Below, one piece after another: positions 27,873 to 36,799 of a stretch of 64,000 nt of DNA. The notes below the pieces were generated by a model. That model made no database searches. It was given only the letters and a program-made list of their open reading frames with translations, and was not told where the DNA came from. The DNA lies in NCBI RefSeq assembly GCF_013409995.1, contig NZ_JACCBX010000002.1:349827-413826 (forward strand), in the 5' to 3' direction. Both the position numbers and the translations under genes were made by a program. The stretch's first letter is position 1, and each line of letters starts with the position of its first letter. Source of the stretch: Neobacillus driksii (lineage in GTDB: Bacteria > Bacillota > Bacilli > Bacillales > Cytobacillaceae).

Positions 27873-28754
27873 TTACCATAAAAAATCTAAGATATTGGAT
27901 TGGATAAGATTCGTATCAATGTTACAGGTTTCTCCATCAATTCCATATTGCCAAATCGAGACTGGAACGTTTTCAGGTGCGCCTGGCTGAAATTCTGGGG
28001 CATTCGCCTGGGGAGTTACGCCAGGATCAGGGTTACTACTCCAGATGATCGTTTGGGATTGAATATTCTGATTAGCGGCAATAGCGGCCTGGTATGCGGC
28101 AGTAAGGGCACTTTCGTTGGTAAAGATCCCGTAGATACCGGGCTTATACGGCGAACCCTGTAAGGTTTCGACCCATCCACGGATAAACGCTTCATCTACT
28201 GGGTAAGTCGGTTCAATATCTGCGAAGATCGCTTTCCCCTCCGGGATTCCTATTTGTTGCGCATAGGCAATCGCTGCCTGAGCCTCTTGAGCCCCGCCTT
28301 CATAGGTTGTCGCGTTTGTAAAATGGTTGTAAATGGGGATAATCTTAATCCCTTGTTGATGAAGAAGCTCCACTTCTTCCGGTGTCAAACCAGTTGATAC
28401 CCCTTCTTTGGTCTCCAAATATCTTCCAAAGACAGTAGGCATCCCATAGTTATCAACGACACATTGTAAAAAAGCTTGGTCTAGCGGACTAGCGGTATCG
28501 ACTCCCCATAAAATTTGTGGCGGCTCCTGCGGTGGCGGTGCCGGTTGAGGCTCTGGTTCTGGTTGTGGTTCTGGTTGTGGTTGTGGTGGTTCATCTGGCG
28601 CCTCCCCCTCATTACCGGTCTCTGTTACAGTTTGCGGTTCTTTCACAGGTTCTGTACTTGTTGGCGTGGAATCGTGACGAAGAAAAACAAGGAGTATTAA
28701 AAGAACGAGGAAAGTACTTAGCAATATGATCCAAAACAATTTACCTGTTTTCAT
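27873..28754 (-). CDS. DUF1906 glycoside hydrolase-like secreted or membrane-anchored protein
   Basis: 293 residues: an N-terminal uncleaved-looking membrane helix (LFWIILLSTFLVLLILLVFL), a Pro/Glu/Gln linker made of PQPEPQPEP repeats (about residues 50-80) that should span the cell wall, and a catalytic-type domain beginning WGVDTASPLDQAF with KIIPIYNHFT and AIFADIEPTYPVDEAFIRGW. This is the DUF1906/Rv2525c-like TIM barrel related to GH25 muramidases; the acidic DIEP pair corresponds to the active-site position. It probably acts on peptidoglycan outside the cell. Strong GGAGGCG site. Activity unproven for the family. Confidence 0.85.
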   Translation of the reverse strand: MKTGKLFWIILLSTFLVLLILLVFLRHDSTPTSTEPVKEPQTVTETGNEGEAPDEPPQPQPEPQPEPEPQPAPPPQEPPQILWGVDTASPLDQAFLQCVVDNYGMPTVFGRYLETKEGVSTGLTPEEVELLHQQGIKIIPIYNHFTNATTYEGGAQEAQAAIAYAQQIGIPEGKAIFADIEPTYPVDEAFIRGWVETLQGSPYKPGIYGIFTNESALTAAYQAAIAANQNIQSQTIIWSSNPDPGVTPQANAPEFQPGAPENVPVSIWQYGIDGETCNIDTNLIQSNILDFLW

Positions 28755-28978
28755 TTTTTCGCCTCCATGCGACTGAGTTCTATCTCAATTTATTCGGACA
28801 GTCGTATGGAAGCGTGAGGATTTGTACCCACGCCTTTAGATTGAAAAATGCCTATTTATCAAATAGTTAACATAATATGATTATATTTCTACAATACTAT
28901 AATTCTTATATATTAATGAATAACTATTCATTTTGTGTTAAAATTTTACAAAGGAAAGGTTTTGGGAGGTTTCATTAT

Positions 28979-29788
28979 ATGTTGCTTAAGAAGAATTTCG
29001 GCCAACAAATCATAAATGGTGTTCAAGCTGGAAACGGTACCGTAGCATTTCAAGGGGTAAAATTAAATGTTCATAGCTTCGTCCTAGACGGTGTTCTCAT
29101 TGATACAGGTTCCGCTTCATTAGAAAAGGAGTTTCAACCATTTTTTAAACAACAAGACATCAATCAAGTGGTCATCACACATTTTCATGAAGATCATACA
29201 GGCTGTGCGGCATTTTTACAAAAAGAAATGAATCTACCAATATATATGAATGATACGAAGCTTGAATATTGTAAAAAGAAGCCTGATTATCCTATGTATC
29301 GAAAGGTTTTCTGGGGGAAGCGCCAGCCATTCCATGCAAACTCCATCGGTAAAACTTTTTCATCCCGAAATGCGACTTGGGACGTAATTGACACACCAGG
29401 TCATGCCATCGATCATGTAGCGTTTTTAAATCGTGAAACAGGACAACTATTTACTGGAGATTTGTATTGCCAGGAAAAAACAAAGGTTATTTTACGAGAA
29501 GAAAGCATTCCAACCATTATCGAATCGTTAAGAAGAGTATTAACCTATGATTTCGGAGATGTATTTTGCTGCCATGCTGGCTTTTTAGAAGATGGGCGTG
29601 CTGCATTACAGAGAAAGCTAGATTATTTGTTAGAGCTCCAAGATAAAATTATCAAGCACTACCAAGATGGCATGACACCTAGTCAAATTAGCAAAACCCT
29701 TTTTCCAAAAAAATATCCGATCATCTTTCTTTCTAGAGGAGAATGGGAATCTATACATATTATTAACTCGATTATTCAAGATCTTTGA
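28979..29788 (+). CDS. MBL fold metallo-hydrolase
   Basis: Metallo-beta-lactamase-fold hydrolase, 269 residues. The metal motif THFHEDHTG (HxHxDH) lies near residue 70, the next His in DTPGHAIDHVAFLN near 148 and the bridging Asp in LFTGDLYC near 162. The C-terminal region (MTPSQISKTLFPKKYPIIFL) is the winged-helix-like tail seen in LACTB2/glyoxalase-II relatives. ATG 28979 follows GGGAGG; the longest frame adds 34 unlikely residues. Monocistronic. The substrate is not evident. Confidence 0.9.
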   Translation: MLLKKNFGQQIINGVQAGNGTVAFQGVKLNVHSFVLDGVLIDTGSASLEKEFQPFFKQQDINQVVITHFHEDHTGCAAFLQKEMNLPIYMNDTKLEYCKKKPDYPMYRKVFWGKRQPFHANSIGKTFSSRNATWDVIDTPGHAIDHVAFLNRETGQLFTGDLYCQEKTKVILREESIPTIIESLRRVLTYDFGDVFCCHAGFLEDGRAALQRKLDYLLELQDKIIKHYQDGMTPSQISKTLFPKKYPIIFLSRGEWESIHIINSIIQDL

Positions 29789-29979
29789 TAGAAGTATGAT
29801 TGATTATCGCTTTATGAACCTTGATTGTAGTAGAAATTTATAATAAATAGAAATACTTTTATTGTCCTCCATAAAAATCTTTTATCGTTTGGTGTTTTTT
29901 CTAAAGCCAATTCTCCAATTTATAGTGATAATATTTTATGAATTGGAAAAAATAGAACTTAGGAACGGAGGGATTGTAA

Positions 29980-30369
29980 ATGTTTGTGAAAAAATGGTTA
30001 ATTGGATTCGTCGTTTTGCTTGCGATGATTGTGGTTGTGACCACTCCAGGCTCACTCGGCGTATTTGCCGAAACCGGTGTCGTAACACGACCTATGGAGA
30101 CGGTGAAACCGATTGAGATCGAGTTGAACGATGATTACTTTAATCCAAAAGTCATCACTATTTCCAATGGAAGAACGACAACGTTGGTATTGAAAAACAA
30201 AGGTGCGAAAGAACACACATTCACAGTGGAAAAGCTCGGAATTGACGCGGAAGTCCAGCCGGGAAAAGAAAAAACCATTACCGTGAAACCGACAAACCCG
30301 GGTACATATGAACTGATATGTCGGTACCATTTCAATGAAGGAATGGTGGGAAAAGTAATAGTCAAATAA
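29980..30369 (+). CDS. Secreted cupredoxin-domain protein
   Basis: 129 residues with an N-terminal signal (WLIGFVVLLAMIVVVTTPGS, cleavage near VFAE) and a plastocyanin-like fold. Copper ligands can be seen: His in KEHTFTVEK, then Cys, His and Met in YELICRYHFNEGMVGKV at the C-terminus (C-x2-H-x4-M). It likely binds one type 1 copper on the outer side of the membrane, for electron transfer or copper handling. CGGAGGG site before ATG. Its own terminator follows; no copper genes flank it. Confidence 0.88.
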   Translation: MFVKKWLIGFVVLLAMIVVVTTPGSLGVFAETGVVTRPMETVKPIEIELNDDYFNPKVITISNGRTTTLVLKNKGAKEHTFTVEKLGIDAEVQPGKEKTITVKPTNPGTYELICRYHFNEGMVGKVIVK

Positions 30370-30399
30370 CAAGCAGGGCCAATCTGGCCTTGCTTTTTT
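30370..30399 (+). terminator. Terminator of the cupredoxin gene
   Basis: AAGCAGGGCCA / TGGCCTTGCTT with a three-base loop followed by a T run, directly after the stop codon. Confidence 0.8.
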
Positions 30400-30418
30400 A
30401 ACAGGCAACGGTAGCAAA

Positions 30419-30520
30419 TTGGGAACAAAGATTTCATGATACTTCTCTGGAATCATAATATTAGCTTTAGTCTAGATGTTTCTACCATCATGTGTATGTC
30501 TTTTATCGGAACCGCACCCT
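30419..30520 (-). pseudogene. About 100-bp duplicate fragment of the BNR-repeat gene at 31383-32300
   Basis: The stretch around 30440 encodes IPEKYHEIFV on the minus strand and is clearly similar at DNA level to 31540-31620, where the same peptide occurs in the broken BNR-type gene. Nothing of the remaining gene is present. It looks like the leftover of a tandem duplication whose intervening DNA now holds the DUF2238 gene. Confidence 0.55.
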
Positions 30521-30592
30521 AAACCTCTTTCTATTCTTTTAAAATGTTTAGCAAATACTAAATACATATTGTTTTCTGATGGAGTGATTTGA

Positions 30593-31213
30593 GTGTCTCG
30601 TAAAAAAGGTAGTTCAATGCATTTCTTCTTGCTATTTGTTATTATACTTGTTGCTATTTGGTCTCTGATTAAGCCTGAGGAAGGTTACATGGTTTTATTG
30701 ATGGAAGTTTTTCCTTCAGTATTCGTTTTATTATTCTTGATATCAAGATACAACAAATTTCGCCTTACCACTGTTTCCTATGCTATTATTACTCTTCTTG
30801 CTATTTTAACGTTTATAGGAGGGCACTATTCCTATTCTAAAGTTCCCCTTTTTACATGGATCAAAGATTACTTTGATTTACAAAGAAACAACTATGATCG
30901 GTTTGGTCATTTTCTTAAGGGGCTTATGGTCATAATTATAATAGAGATATTATTAAGGAAAACAGCTTTATATAAAAGTAAAACGACAAATTTTATTGCT
31001 ATATGTATAACACTATCAATCGGGGCTTTCTACGAAATCATTGAATGGGCAAGTACAAAAATAGGGAAAGAAGGCAAAGCTACCAAAGATTTTTTAGGAA
31101 TGCAAGGAGATATATGGGACGCCCAGTGGGATATGACATGTTTATTAGTGGGTTCCATTCTTTCACTTTTTTTTATACAGATCCTTTATAAAGGATTGGA
31201 AAAATTAAAATAA
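30593..31213 (+). CDS. DUF2238 (YjdF-like) integral membrane protein
   Basis: 206 residues, six membrane segments. Conserved family motifs: DLQRNNYDRFGHFLKGLM near 100-117 and FYEIIEWAS with DFLGMQGDIWDAQWDM near 145-180. Acidic and His residues within the membrane are typical of this family, but no activity is established. The GTG start has a GGAGTG site 7 nt upstream. Monocistronic with its own terminator. Confidence 0.88.
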   Translation: MSRKKGSSMHFFLLFVIILVAIWSLIKPEEGYMVLLMEVFPSVFVLLFLISRYNKFRLTTVSYAIITLLAILTFIGGHYSYSKVPLFTWIKDYFDLQRNNYDRFGHFLKGLMVIIIIEILLRKTALYKSKTTNFIAICITLSIGAFYEIIEWASTKIGKEGKATKDFLGMQGDIWDAQWDMTCLLVGSILSLFFIQILYKGLEKLK

Positions 31214-31240
31214 TGGGTTGCCATAATTCCTTTTGTAAAA

Positions 31241-31300
31241 AAACATCATTTACTTATGATGTGGTTCACCGTACCATAAGTAAATGAGGTTTTATTTTTG
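31241..31300 (+). terminator. Terminator of the DUF2238 gene
   Basis: CATTTACTTATG / CATAAGTAAATG stem with a 16-nt loop and TTTTATTTTTG behind it. Confidence 0.7.
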
Positions 31301-31382
31301 CTTATATTGTTAGAATTTCCTTAATAACCACTAAAAAGAGAAAACCGAACCGTTCTTCAATTCTGCCCGATTCTCCCCTTAA

Positions 31383-32300
31383 TCACCAGTCATTTTGCAG
31401 TACCTCCATGGAAAACTCCCACGTTTTTCCTTTGTCGTTTGAAATGAATTTCCCTTTACTTTCCCACCTTCGTAGTCCCCATTAGGACCCTGATTGATAT
31501 AAATGGCCAAGTGATCTTCTTCTTTAAACGGACTTCAGCCATCACAAAGATTTCATGGTACTTCTCTGGAATCACAATAGTTGCTTTACTCCAGGAGTTT
31601 CCTCTATCTTGTGTGATGTAAAGATCGGGTTCTACAGGATTAAGGATTCCCAATGATAAGAAGCCTGTGTTTTCATCAACAAAGCCTCCATCATAAATCA
31701 ATCGAGTAACACCAGGATGGGTCGTCTCTTTCCATTGCCTACCGCCATCATTGGTAATATAAACGGTTGTCCATTCTTGTGACATCGTTCGATCTCCTGA
31801 AATGATGACATAGCCAAACGTATCATTTAAAAATTCAACCTTCCGAAAACGGATTGGCGGATATTGAGCTGTAACGACACTATCTTCCCACGTGTCTCCT
31901 TGGTTTAGAGAATATTTCAATTTAACGCTGTCACCTTCAGTATATAAAAAGGAAGCACGTTTTTGCGTTAGTATATAGCTATTCTCTATAAGTTCTTGTT
32001 CGTCCCCATTGTATTCTCCTGAAAATAGCTTAGCTTTTTCAACAGGAACTAGAACCCAATCACTTCCTTTATTGAAGGTAATTTGTAATTGGTCGTTTTG
32101 TAACGAGTTACCAATTGAATCATCTTCAAAAATGGGCGCAATGGACTAAGTTGTGGTGGTTCTGATCCTTTTGCTTCCTGCTTTTCAATTGGTTGATTCT
32201 GTCTAGGCGAAGTTAATTCTGGGTGCTTTTCAAAAAAATAAGTTGCCACCATTACTCCAACGATTATCATAATCATTGTACCAATGATATAACTTTTCAC
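31383..32300 (-). pseudogene. BNR/YCF48-type beta-propeller lipoprotein-like gene with several frameshifts
   Basis: Starts MKSYIIGTMIMIIVGVMVAT, an N-terminal membrane anchor, and a Gln/Glu-rich linker. Near 32150 the frame shifts (SIAPIFEDDSIGNSLQNDQL continues in another frame), then a long correct stretch with BNR-like repeats: SLNQGDTWEDS, YITNDGGRQWKET, YITQDRGNSWSKATI. Near 31540 it shifts again (FKEEDHLAIYINQGPNGDYE) and once more before SNDKGKTWEFSMEVLQNDW and the stop at 31383. At least three indels, so not functional. The intact ancestor would be a surface propeller protein of about 300 residues. Confidence 0.8.
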
Positions 32301-32364
32301 ACTGAAATACTCCTTTTATCATGCTTATCCTTTTACCATTCTACTAGAGTTAGCAAAATATGCC

Positions 32365-32410
32365 ATAAAAAAGCCAGGACCCATTTTTATTAGGATGGAT
32401 CCTGGCTCTA
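32365..32410 (-). terminator. Terminator of the thiamine-binding protein gene
   Basis: AGCCAGGACCCAT / ATGGATCCTGGCT stem with one wobble pair; T run on the minus strand. Confidence 0.75.
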
Positions 32411-32449
32411 ATATATAGGTTTACATAATATTATTACAGGAAGTTAGGT

Positions 32450-32752
32450 CTATAATTTTGCTTGTACCGACTGTAACTTCCGCTCCATTGTATTTTCCTT
32501 ATCGCGTCGATCATCAATGCGAATGTTCGTGCAAACCCTCTGAAGACCTTTTTGAAACGGAACCTCATGTAGTTCGTGAACAATCTCCAGCAAAAGTTTT
32601 AAATCACCTTCGATTAACGTACTCATTGGAGTTAATTGATACTTCACCTGACCTTCATACTGTTGTAATACTTTATGTATTTCAGCTACATACTTACTAA
32701 CACTAGGTGTGCCAGTCCCAACCGGAATCACTGTAATATCAACAATTGCCAT
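32450..32752 (-). CDS. MTH1187 family thiamine-binding protein (DUF77, YqgV-like)
   Basis: 100 residues beginning MAIVDITVIPVGTGTPSVSK, with YQLTPMSTLIEGDLKLLLEI and the end VCTNIRIDDRRDKENTMERK. This is the ferredoxin-like DUF77 fold, shown in other bacteria to bind thiamine or a pyrimidine precursor as a tetramer. ATG 32752 has a perfect AGGAGG site. No thiamine genes are adjacent. Cytoplasmic. Confidence 0.9.
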   Translation of the reverse strand: MAIVDITVIPVGTGTPSVSKYVAEIHKVLQQYEGQVKYQLTPMSTLIEGDLKLLLEIVHELHEVPFQKGLQRVCTNIRIDDRRDKENTMERKLQSVQAKL

Positions 32753-32945
32753 TTTACTACCTCCTAATTTCTTCATTCTGCTTTAGGATAGCATGAAAAT
32801 AAGCAGATCAAAAATCTAAAGAACCATCTCACCAGTCTTGGTTTCCCATCGTAAATAAAAAGTGTAACCAAAATGACTATATAATAGTACATTAATTTGA
32901 TAGTCATTTTTATTATGATAAAAGGGAAAAGAAAGGTAAGTGAAC

Positions 32946-33377
32946 ATGTTGAAAAATAGACTAAAATTTATCGGCTCTCTTTTTCGTCAAAAAAAAGAAT
33001 CAAGTCTCCAAACGAAAATTCTAAAAGCGACCAATGGAATAAAGACAATCCCCCTAACGGTTCAAGTTGCTGATACTCCCAAAAAAAGAGACAAGGGCTT
33101 AATGTTTGTTGAACAATTACCCGAAAACGAGGGGATGCTATTTGTGTTTTCAGGTAAAACATATGGTGGATTCTGGATGAAAAACACGTTCATTCCTTTA
33201 TCGATTGCTTTTCTTGATTCAGATGGTAAAATTCTAAAAATACTAGATATGATGCCTTGTAAAGAAGATTTCTGCCCTACTTATGATCCGGAACTTACTT
33301 ATCATTATGCTCTTGAAGTGAATCTTGGATGGTTTGAAAAAAATCAAATCAAAGAAGGTGATTTTATAAAGTTTTGA
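32946..33377 (+). CDS. DUF192 family protein
   Basis: 143 residues: basic N-terminal region, then the DUF192 domain: LTVQVADTPKKRDKGLMFVE, GMLFVFSGKTYGGFWMKNTF and PLSIAFLDSDGKIL, with LEVNLGWFEKNQIKEGD at the end. The GLM-W-M-N-T-P-L-D pattern is the family signature. ATG 32946 is taken over the GTG two codons earlier because of spacing to AAAGG. Function of the family is unknown. Extra Cys pair CKEDFCPTYD present. Confidence 0.88.
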   Translation: MLKNRLKFIGSLFRQKKESSLQTKILKATNGIKTIPLTVQVADTPKKRDKGLMFVEQLPENEGMLFVFSGKTYGGFWMKNTFIPLSIAFLDSDGKILKILDMMPCKEDFCPTYDPELTYHYALEVNLGWFEKNQIKEGDFIKF

Positions 33378-33420
33378 TTACTATCTGTTTCACCTACCAA
33401 TTTAGAATTGCTGAACCCAG

Positions 33421-34152
33421 TTAATCATTTTTTCTACTCTTTTCATACACTCTCCGTGCCATTTCCTCCAATATATAAATCACGGGAATTTGCGTGGTAA
33501 TATTTGAAGTGTCCAAAAATTCCTCCGTCACATAATAGGATACATTTATATCAGACATCCTGGCTATCATGGACTGGGCATTGTTTGTAATGCTTAAAAT
33601 CTTGCTTCCTTTTTCTTTTAATTGGTGTATGTGAGAAATGGTAAAATCATTTTCTCCAGAAACGGAAAGAGCCACAGTAATGCTATTATGTAAGTTGGCG
33701 TGTACAGGCATATACCAGTCTTTTAAATAAGTAGAGAACTTACCTAAACTCGAAAGGTATCTGGAACCGTATTCTGCAAGGATTCCCGAACTGCTAATTC
33801 CAATAAAAAGAACATGATCTGCTTTAGAAATGGCTTCTGCTGCCTCATCTAACTTCAAAATGAAATTTTCATTTTGCGTACGCTCAAAAAACTCCGCCAA
33901 CACATGCTGTCCACTTTTAATGGTTGGGGCACTTTTTTCATCAAATAATAGCTTCAGTTTTACTTTAAACTCCGAAAAACCTTCACAATTTAATTTCCTG
34001 CAAAAACGCATGATGGTGGAAGTGGAAACATGCGCTTCATCCGCAAGATCCCGTATACGCATATAAACGACTTTTTCTTTATTTTGCATGATGTATTTAT
34101 AAAGCAGTAACTCAAGTTCATTAAATGTGGCAATGACCTCATTTGTAAACAT
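33421..34152 (-). CDS. MurR/RpiR family transcriptional regulator
   Basis: 243-residue regulator: N-terminal helix-turn-helix (IRDLADEAHVSTSTIMRFCR KL near 38-58) and C-terminal SIS sugar-phosphate-binding domain (DHVLFIGISSSGILAEYGSR, ALSVSGENDFTISHIHQLKE). ATG 34152 has AAGGGAGAG upstream; the longer frame to 34275 would cover the intergenic control region. Divergent from the GH4 glucosidase, so it most likely senses a phospho-sugar and controls that gene. Confidence 0.92.
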   Translation of the reverse strand: MFTNEVIATFNELELLLYKYIMQNKEKVVYMRIRDLADEAHVSTSTIMRFCRKLNCEGFSEFKVKLKLLFDEKSAPTIKSGQHVLAEFFERTQNENFILKLDEAAEAISKADHVLFIGISSSGILAEYGSRYLSSLGKFSTYLKDWYMPVHANLHNSITVALSVSGENDFTISHIHQLKEKGSKILSITNNAQSMIARMSDINVSYYVTEEFLDTSNITTQIPVIYILEEMARRVYEKSRKND

Positions 34153-34260
34153 AATCGTCTCTCCCTTTATGTGAACGTTGTATCTTTTGTTAGTTAGTAT
34201 ACTCCAAAAGAGAAACACAGTGTTACTTTTGTGAAACAAATTCCTTTCGGTGAAAAACAA

Positions 34261-34274
34261 ATCTAACGCTTTCA
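34261..34274. promoter_or_regulatory. cre-like box in the rpiR-GH4 intergenic region
   Basis: On the minus strand TGAAAGCGTTAGAT fits the cre consensus with one mismatch (A for C at position 13). It lies 73 bp upstream of the GH4 start, a usual site for CcpA repression of a sugar gene. Confidence 0.4.
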
Positions 34275-34346
34275 AATCTATATCAAATACCCTTTTTCTC
34301 CTCTAGAATAGGTTTTGTAAATTTGTATTTAATAGGAGGATGACCC

Positions 34347-35675
34347 ATGAGTAAAGGAATTAAGATTGTAACGATTGGCGGAGGTTCAAGTTATACGCCA
34401 GAATTAGTAGAAGGGTTTATTAAAAGATACGAGGAATTGCCTGTAAGTGAATTATGGTTGGTTGATATAGAAGTTGGGAAAGAAAAGTTGGAGATTGTTG
34501 GGAACCTCGCAAAAAGGATGATTGAAAAAGCAGGTCTTCCAATTGATGTTCATTTAACACTTGATCGAAAAGCAGCATTAAAAGGTGCCGATTTTGTTAC
34601 GACACAATTTCGCGTAGGTTTATTGGACGCTCGTGCTAAAGATGAAAGAATTCCTTTAAGCCATGGGGTATTAGGCCAAGAAACAAATGGACCTGGTGGT
34701 CTATTTAAGGGATTGCGTACCATTCCAGTCATTTTAGACATTGTAAAAGATATAAAAGAACAATGTCCAGATGCTTGGTTGATCAACTTTACAAACCCTG
34801 CCGGCATGGTGACCGAAGCGGTTCTTCGCTATACGGACCATAAGAAAATCGTTGGTTTATGTAATGTTCCAATCGGAATTGAGATGGGAGTAGCAAAGCT
34901 ATTGGATGTGGACCATTCTCATATTCGAATTGATTTCGCTGGTTTAAATCATATGGTATATGGATTAGATGTGTATCTAGACGGCGTAAGTGTAAAAGAT
35001 CGAGTAATCGAACTGTTAACAAGTCCAGAGAACAGCAGCTTTGTTAAAAACGTAGAAGGTCAAGGCTGGGAGCCAGAATTTATTCGCGCGTTAAATGCCC
35101 TAACTTGTCCATATCACCTTTACTATTATAAGAGTGATGAAATGCTAGAAAAAGAGCTGAAAAACTTAAAAGCGGGCACAACAAGAGCAGAAGTCGTGAA
35201 AAAATTAGAAGAAGAATTATTTGAGCTATACAAGGATCCTAATTTAGCCATCAAGCCACCTCAATTAGAGGAACGTGGCGGGGCGTATTACAGCGATGCA
35301 GCCGTTCGTTTAATTTCTTCCATTTATAACGATAAACGGGACATTCAGCCTGTCAACACGATTAATAATGGTGCAATTGCTAGTATTCCTTACGAGTCAG
35401 CAGTGGAAGTAAGTTGTGTCATCACAAAAGAAGGCCCAAAACCAATTATCAATGGAGATTTACCAGTTGCGGTTAGAGGCCTCGTACAACAAATTAAATC
35501 ATTTGAACGAGTAGCAGCTGAAGCCGCAGTTACAGGAAACTACGATACTGCTTTACTAGCGATGACCATCAATCCGCTCGTTCCTTCTGATAAAGTGGGT
35601 AAAGTGATTTTGGATGAAATGTTAGAAGCACATAAAGAGCATTTACCACAGTTTTTCCAAACAGTAGAAGTTTAA
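34347..35675 (+). CDS. licH: 6-phospho-beta-glucosidase, glycoside hydrolase family 4
   Basis: Hydrolyses phosphorylated disaccharides (cellobiose-6-P type) using NAD+ and Mn2+ in the GH4 redox mechanism. 442 residues; N-terminal VTIGGGSSYTPELVEGFIKR binds NAD, GQETNGPGGLFKGLRTIPVI and NFTNPAGMVTEAVLRY follow, and the metal ligands lie in GLCNVPIG (Cys near 172) and GLNHMVYG (His near 202). Closest in pattern to LicH/CelF. AGGAGG site before ATG. No PTS genes lie next to it, which is unusual for licH, so the transporter must be elsewhere. Confidence 0.9.
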   Translation: MSKGIKIVTIGGGSSYTPELVEGFIKRYEELPVSELWLVDIEVGKEKLEIVGNLAKRMIEKAGLPIDVHLTLDRKAALKGADFVTTQFRVGLLDARAKDERIPLSHGVLGQETNGPGGLFKGLRTIPVILDIVKDIKEQCPDAWLINFTNPAGMVTEAVLRYTDHKKIVGLCNVPIGIEMGVAKLLDVDHSHIRIDFAGLNHMVYGLDVYLDGVSVKDRVIELLTSPENSSFVKNVEGQGWEPEFIRALNALTCPYHLYYYKSDEMLEKELKNLKAGTTRAEVVKKLEEELFELYKDPNLAIKPPQLEERGGAYYSDAAVRLISSIYNDKRDIQPVNTINNGAIASIPYESAVEVSCVITKEGPKPIINGDLPVAVRGLVQQIKSFERVAAEAAVTGNYDTALLAMTINPLVPSDKVGKVILDEMLEAHKEHLPQFFQTVEV

Positions 35676-35743
35676 AATTAGCAAGTTTACTAGAAGAAGC
35701 TTTAGCTCAGTCGAAATAGGACTGAACTATTGTTGATAAAAAT

Positions 35744-35939
35744 TATAAACGGAAAAATTCCGGCTAAATTGGGAAATACCGCTTAAAAATAACCGGAGTT
35801 TTTCCGTTTATCTTATCTAAATCTTTGGATTTTGTCTTTATAAGCAGTTAACCGGAATTTCTCCGCTTATATCCGCTTCTTAAACTCCCCTATATACACT
35901 AGCAGGAAATTCTCCGTCTATGAATACTCATACCTACAC
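35744..35939 (+). repeat. Dispersed palindromic repeat, copy in plus orientation
   Basis: 196 bp that align over nearly the whole length with the reverse complement of 59750-59952, for example ATAAACGGAAAAATTCCGG, CAAATCTTTGGATTTTGT-like centre, GCAGTTAACCGGAATTTCT and ATGAATACTCATACCTAC. Four CGGA-N-TCCG palindromes are spaced through it. It lies between the GH4 gene and the Spo0A paralogue and encodes nothing. Confidence 0.75.
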
Positions 35940-35962
35940 AAAATCGATACCGAAAAAAAGGA

Positions 35963-36748
35963 TTATACAGTGGTGAAACTTCCGATTTCCATCCCTTTTT
36001 GTAGCATTAAATGCTCAGCAATGAATCCTATGAATACACCGTTAGTTGGTCTCCCTTTTAATGGACTTACTGTGTTTCCAAAAATAAAATCTAACTGCTC
36101 AATACCTCCTCGATTCCATCCAACTTCAATTGCATGTCTTATGGCTCTTTCTACCCGGCTTGGAGTGGTATGATATTTGGATGCAATAGCCGGATATATT
36201 ACTTTTGAAAAACTAATATCACTGCCATTATTTATCATTTGAATAGCTTCTCTTAGAAAAAAATATCCCTTTAGATTTGCTGGAATACCTATAGAACGTA
36301 AAATATCGCTAATTTTTAATTCTAACTTATCATCATTATTCGTGTTATGTATTTTCTTTTCTAAAGTTGTTTTCTGTAAAACACTATCTGAACAAATAGA
36401 CATGATCATGTTTGGTAAATTGCTTAGTTCAATAGGTTTCATCAAAAAGTAGGATGCCCCTAACTCCTTTGCTTGTGTTATGATCTCGTCGGTTCCAATA
36501 GAGGTAAGCATTATAACCTTTGTAGTTATGCTTTCTTCATATATATTTTTTAATAAAGACAAGCCATCGGAAAATGGCATAATCAAATCTAATATGATAA
36601 GGTCTGGTTTCTTCTTCTCTATTAACTCCATCCCCTCCATTCCATTATGCGCAACTCCAATTACCTTCATTTCGTTGATAGTCGAGAGAATATCTTTTAG
36701 TAATTCTGTGAATTGTACATTATCATCAATTATTCCGATTTTTATCAT
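35963..36748 (-). CDS. Spo0A-family response regulator (paralogue)
   Basis: 261 residues with a receiver domain (IGIIDDN, phospho-acceptor Asp in LIILDLIMPFSDG near residue 55, MLTSIG, LMKP) and the Spo0A DNA-binding domain: SIGIPANLKGYFFLREAIQM and TTPSRVERAIRHAIEVGWNR, nearly the Spo0A recognition helix. The linker is short and the receiver differs clearly from canonical Spo0A, and spoIVB, its usual neighbour, is absent, so I read it as a second, divergent Spo0A-type regulator. ATG 36748 follows AGGAGGAG; the longer frame to 36811 runs into a hairpin. Confidence 0.85.
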   Translation of the reverse strand: MIKIGIIDDNVQFTELLKDILSTINEMKVIGVAHNGMEGMELIEKKKPDLIILDLIMPFSDGLSLLKNIYEESITTKVIMLTSIGTDEIITQAKELGASYFLMKPIELSNLPNMIMSICSDSVLQKTTLEKKIHNTNNDDKLELKISDILRSIGIPANLKGYFFLREAIQMINNGSDISFSKVIYPAIASKYHTTPSRVERAIRHAIEVGWNRGGIEQLDFIFGNTVSPLKGRPTNGVFIGFIAEHLMLQKGMEIGSFTTV

Positions 36749-36799
36749 ATTACTCCTCCTCCTTTTTTTAATTAAATTGCTTCTGGTTGTATCGATAAT

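Noticed and set aside
28766-28808. Hairpin CATGCGACTG / CAGTCGTATG just upstream of the DUF1906 ribosome binding site
   Set aside because: Could be a leader structure, but one wobble stem without conserved partners is weak evidence of regulation.
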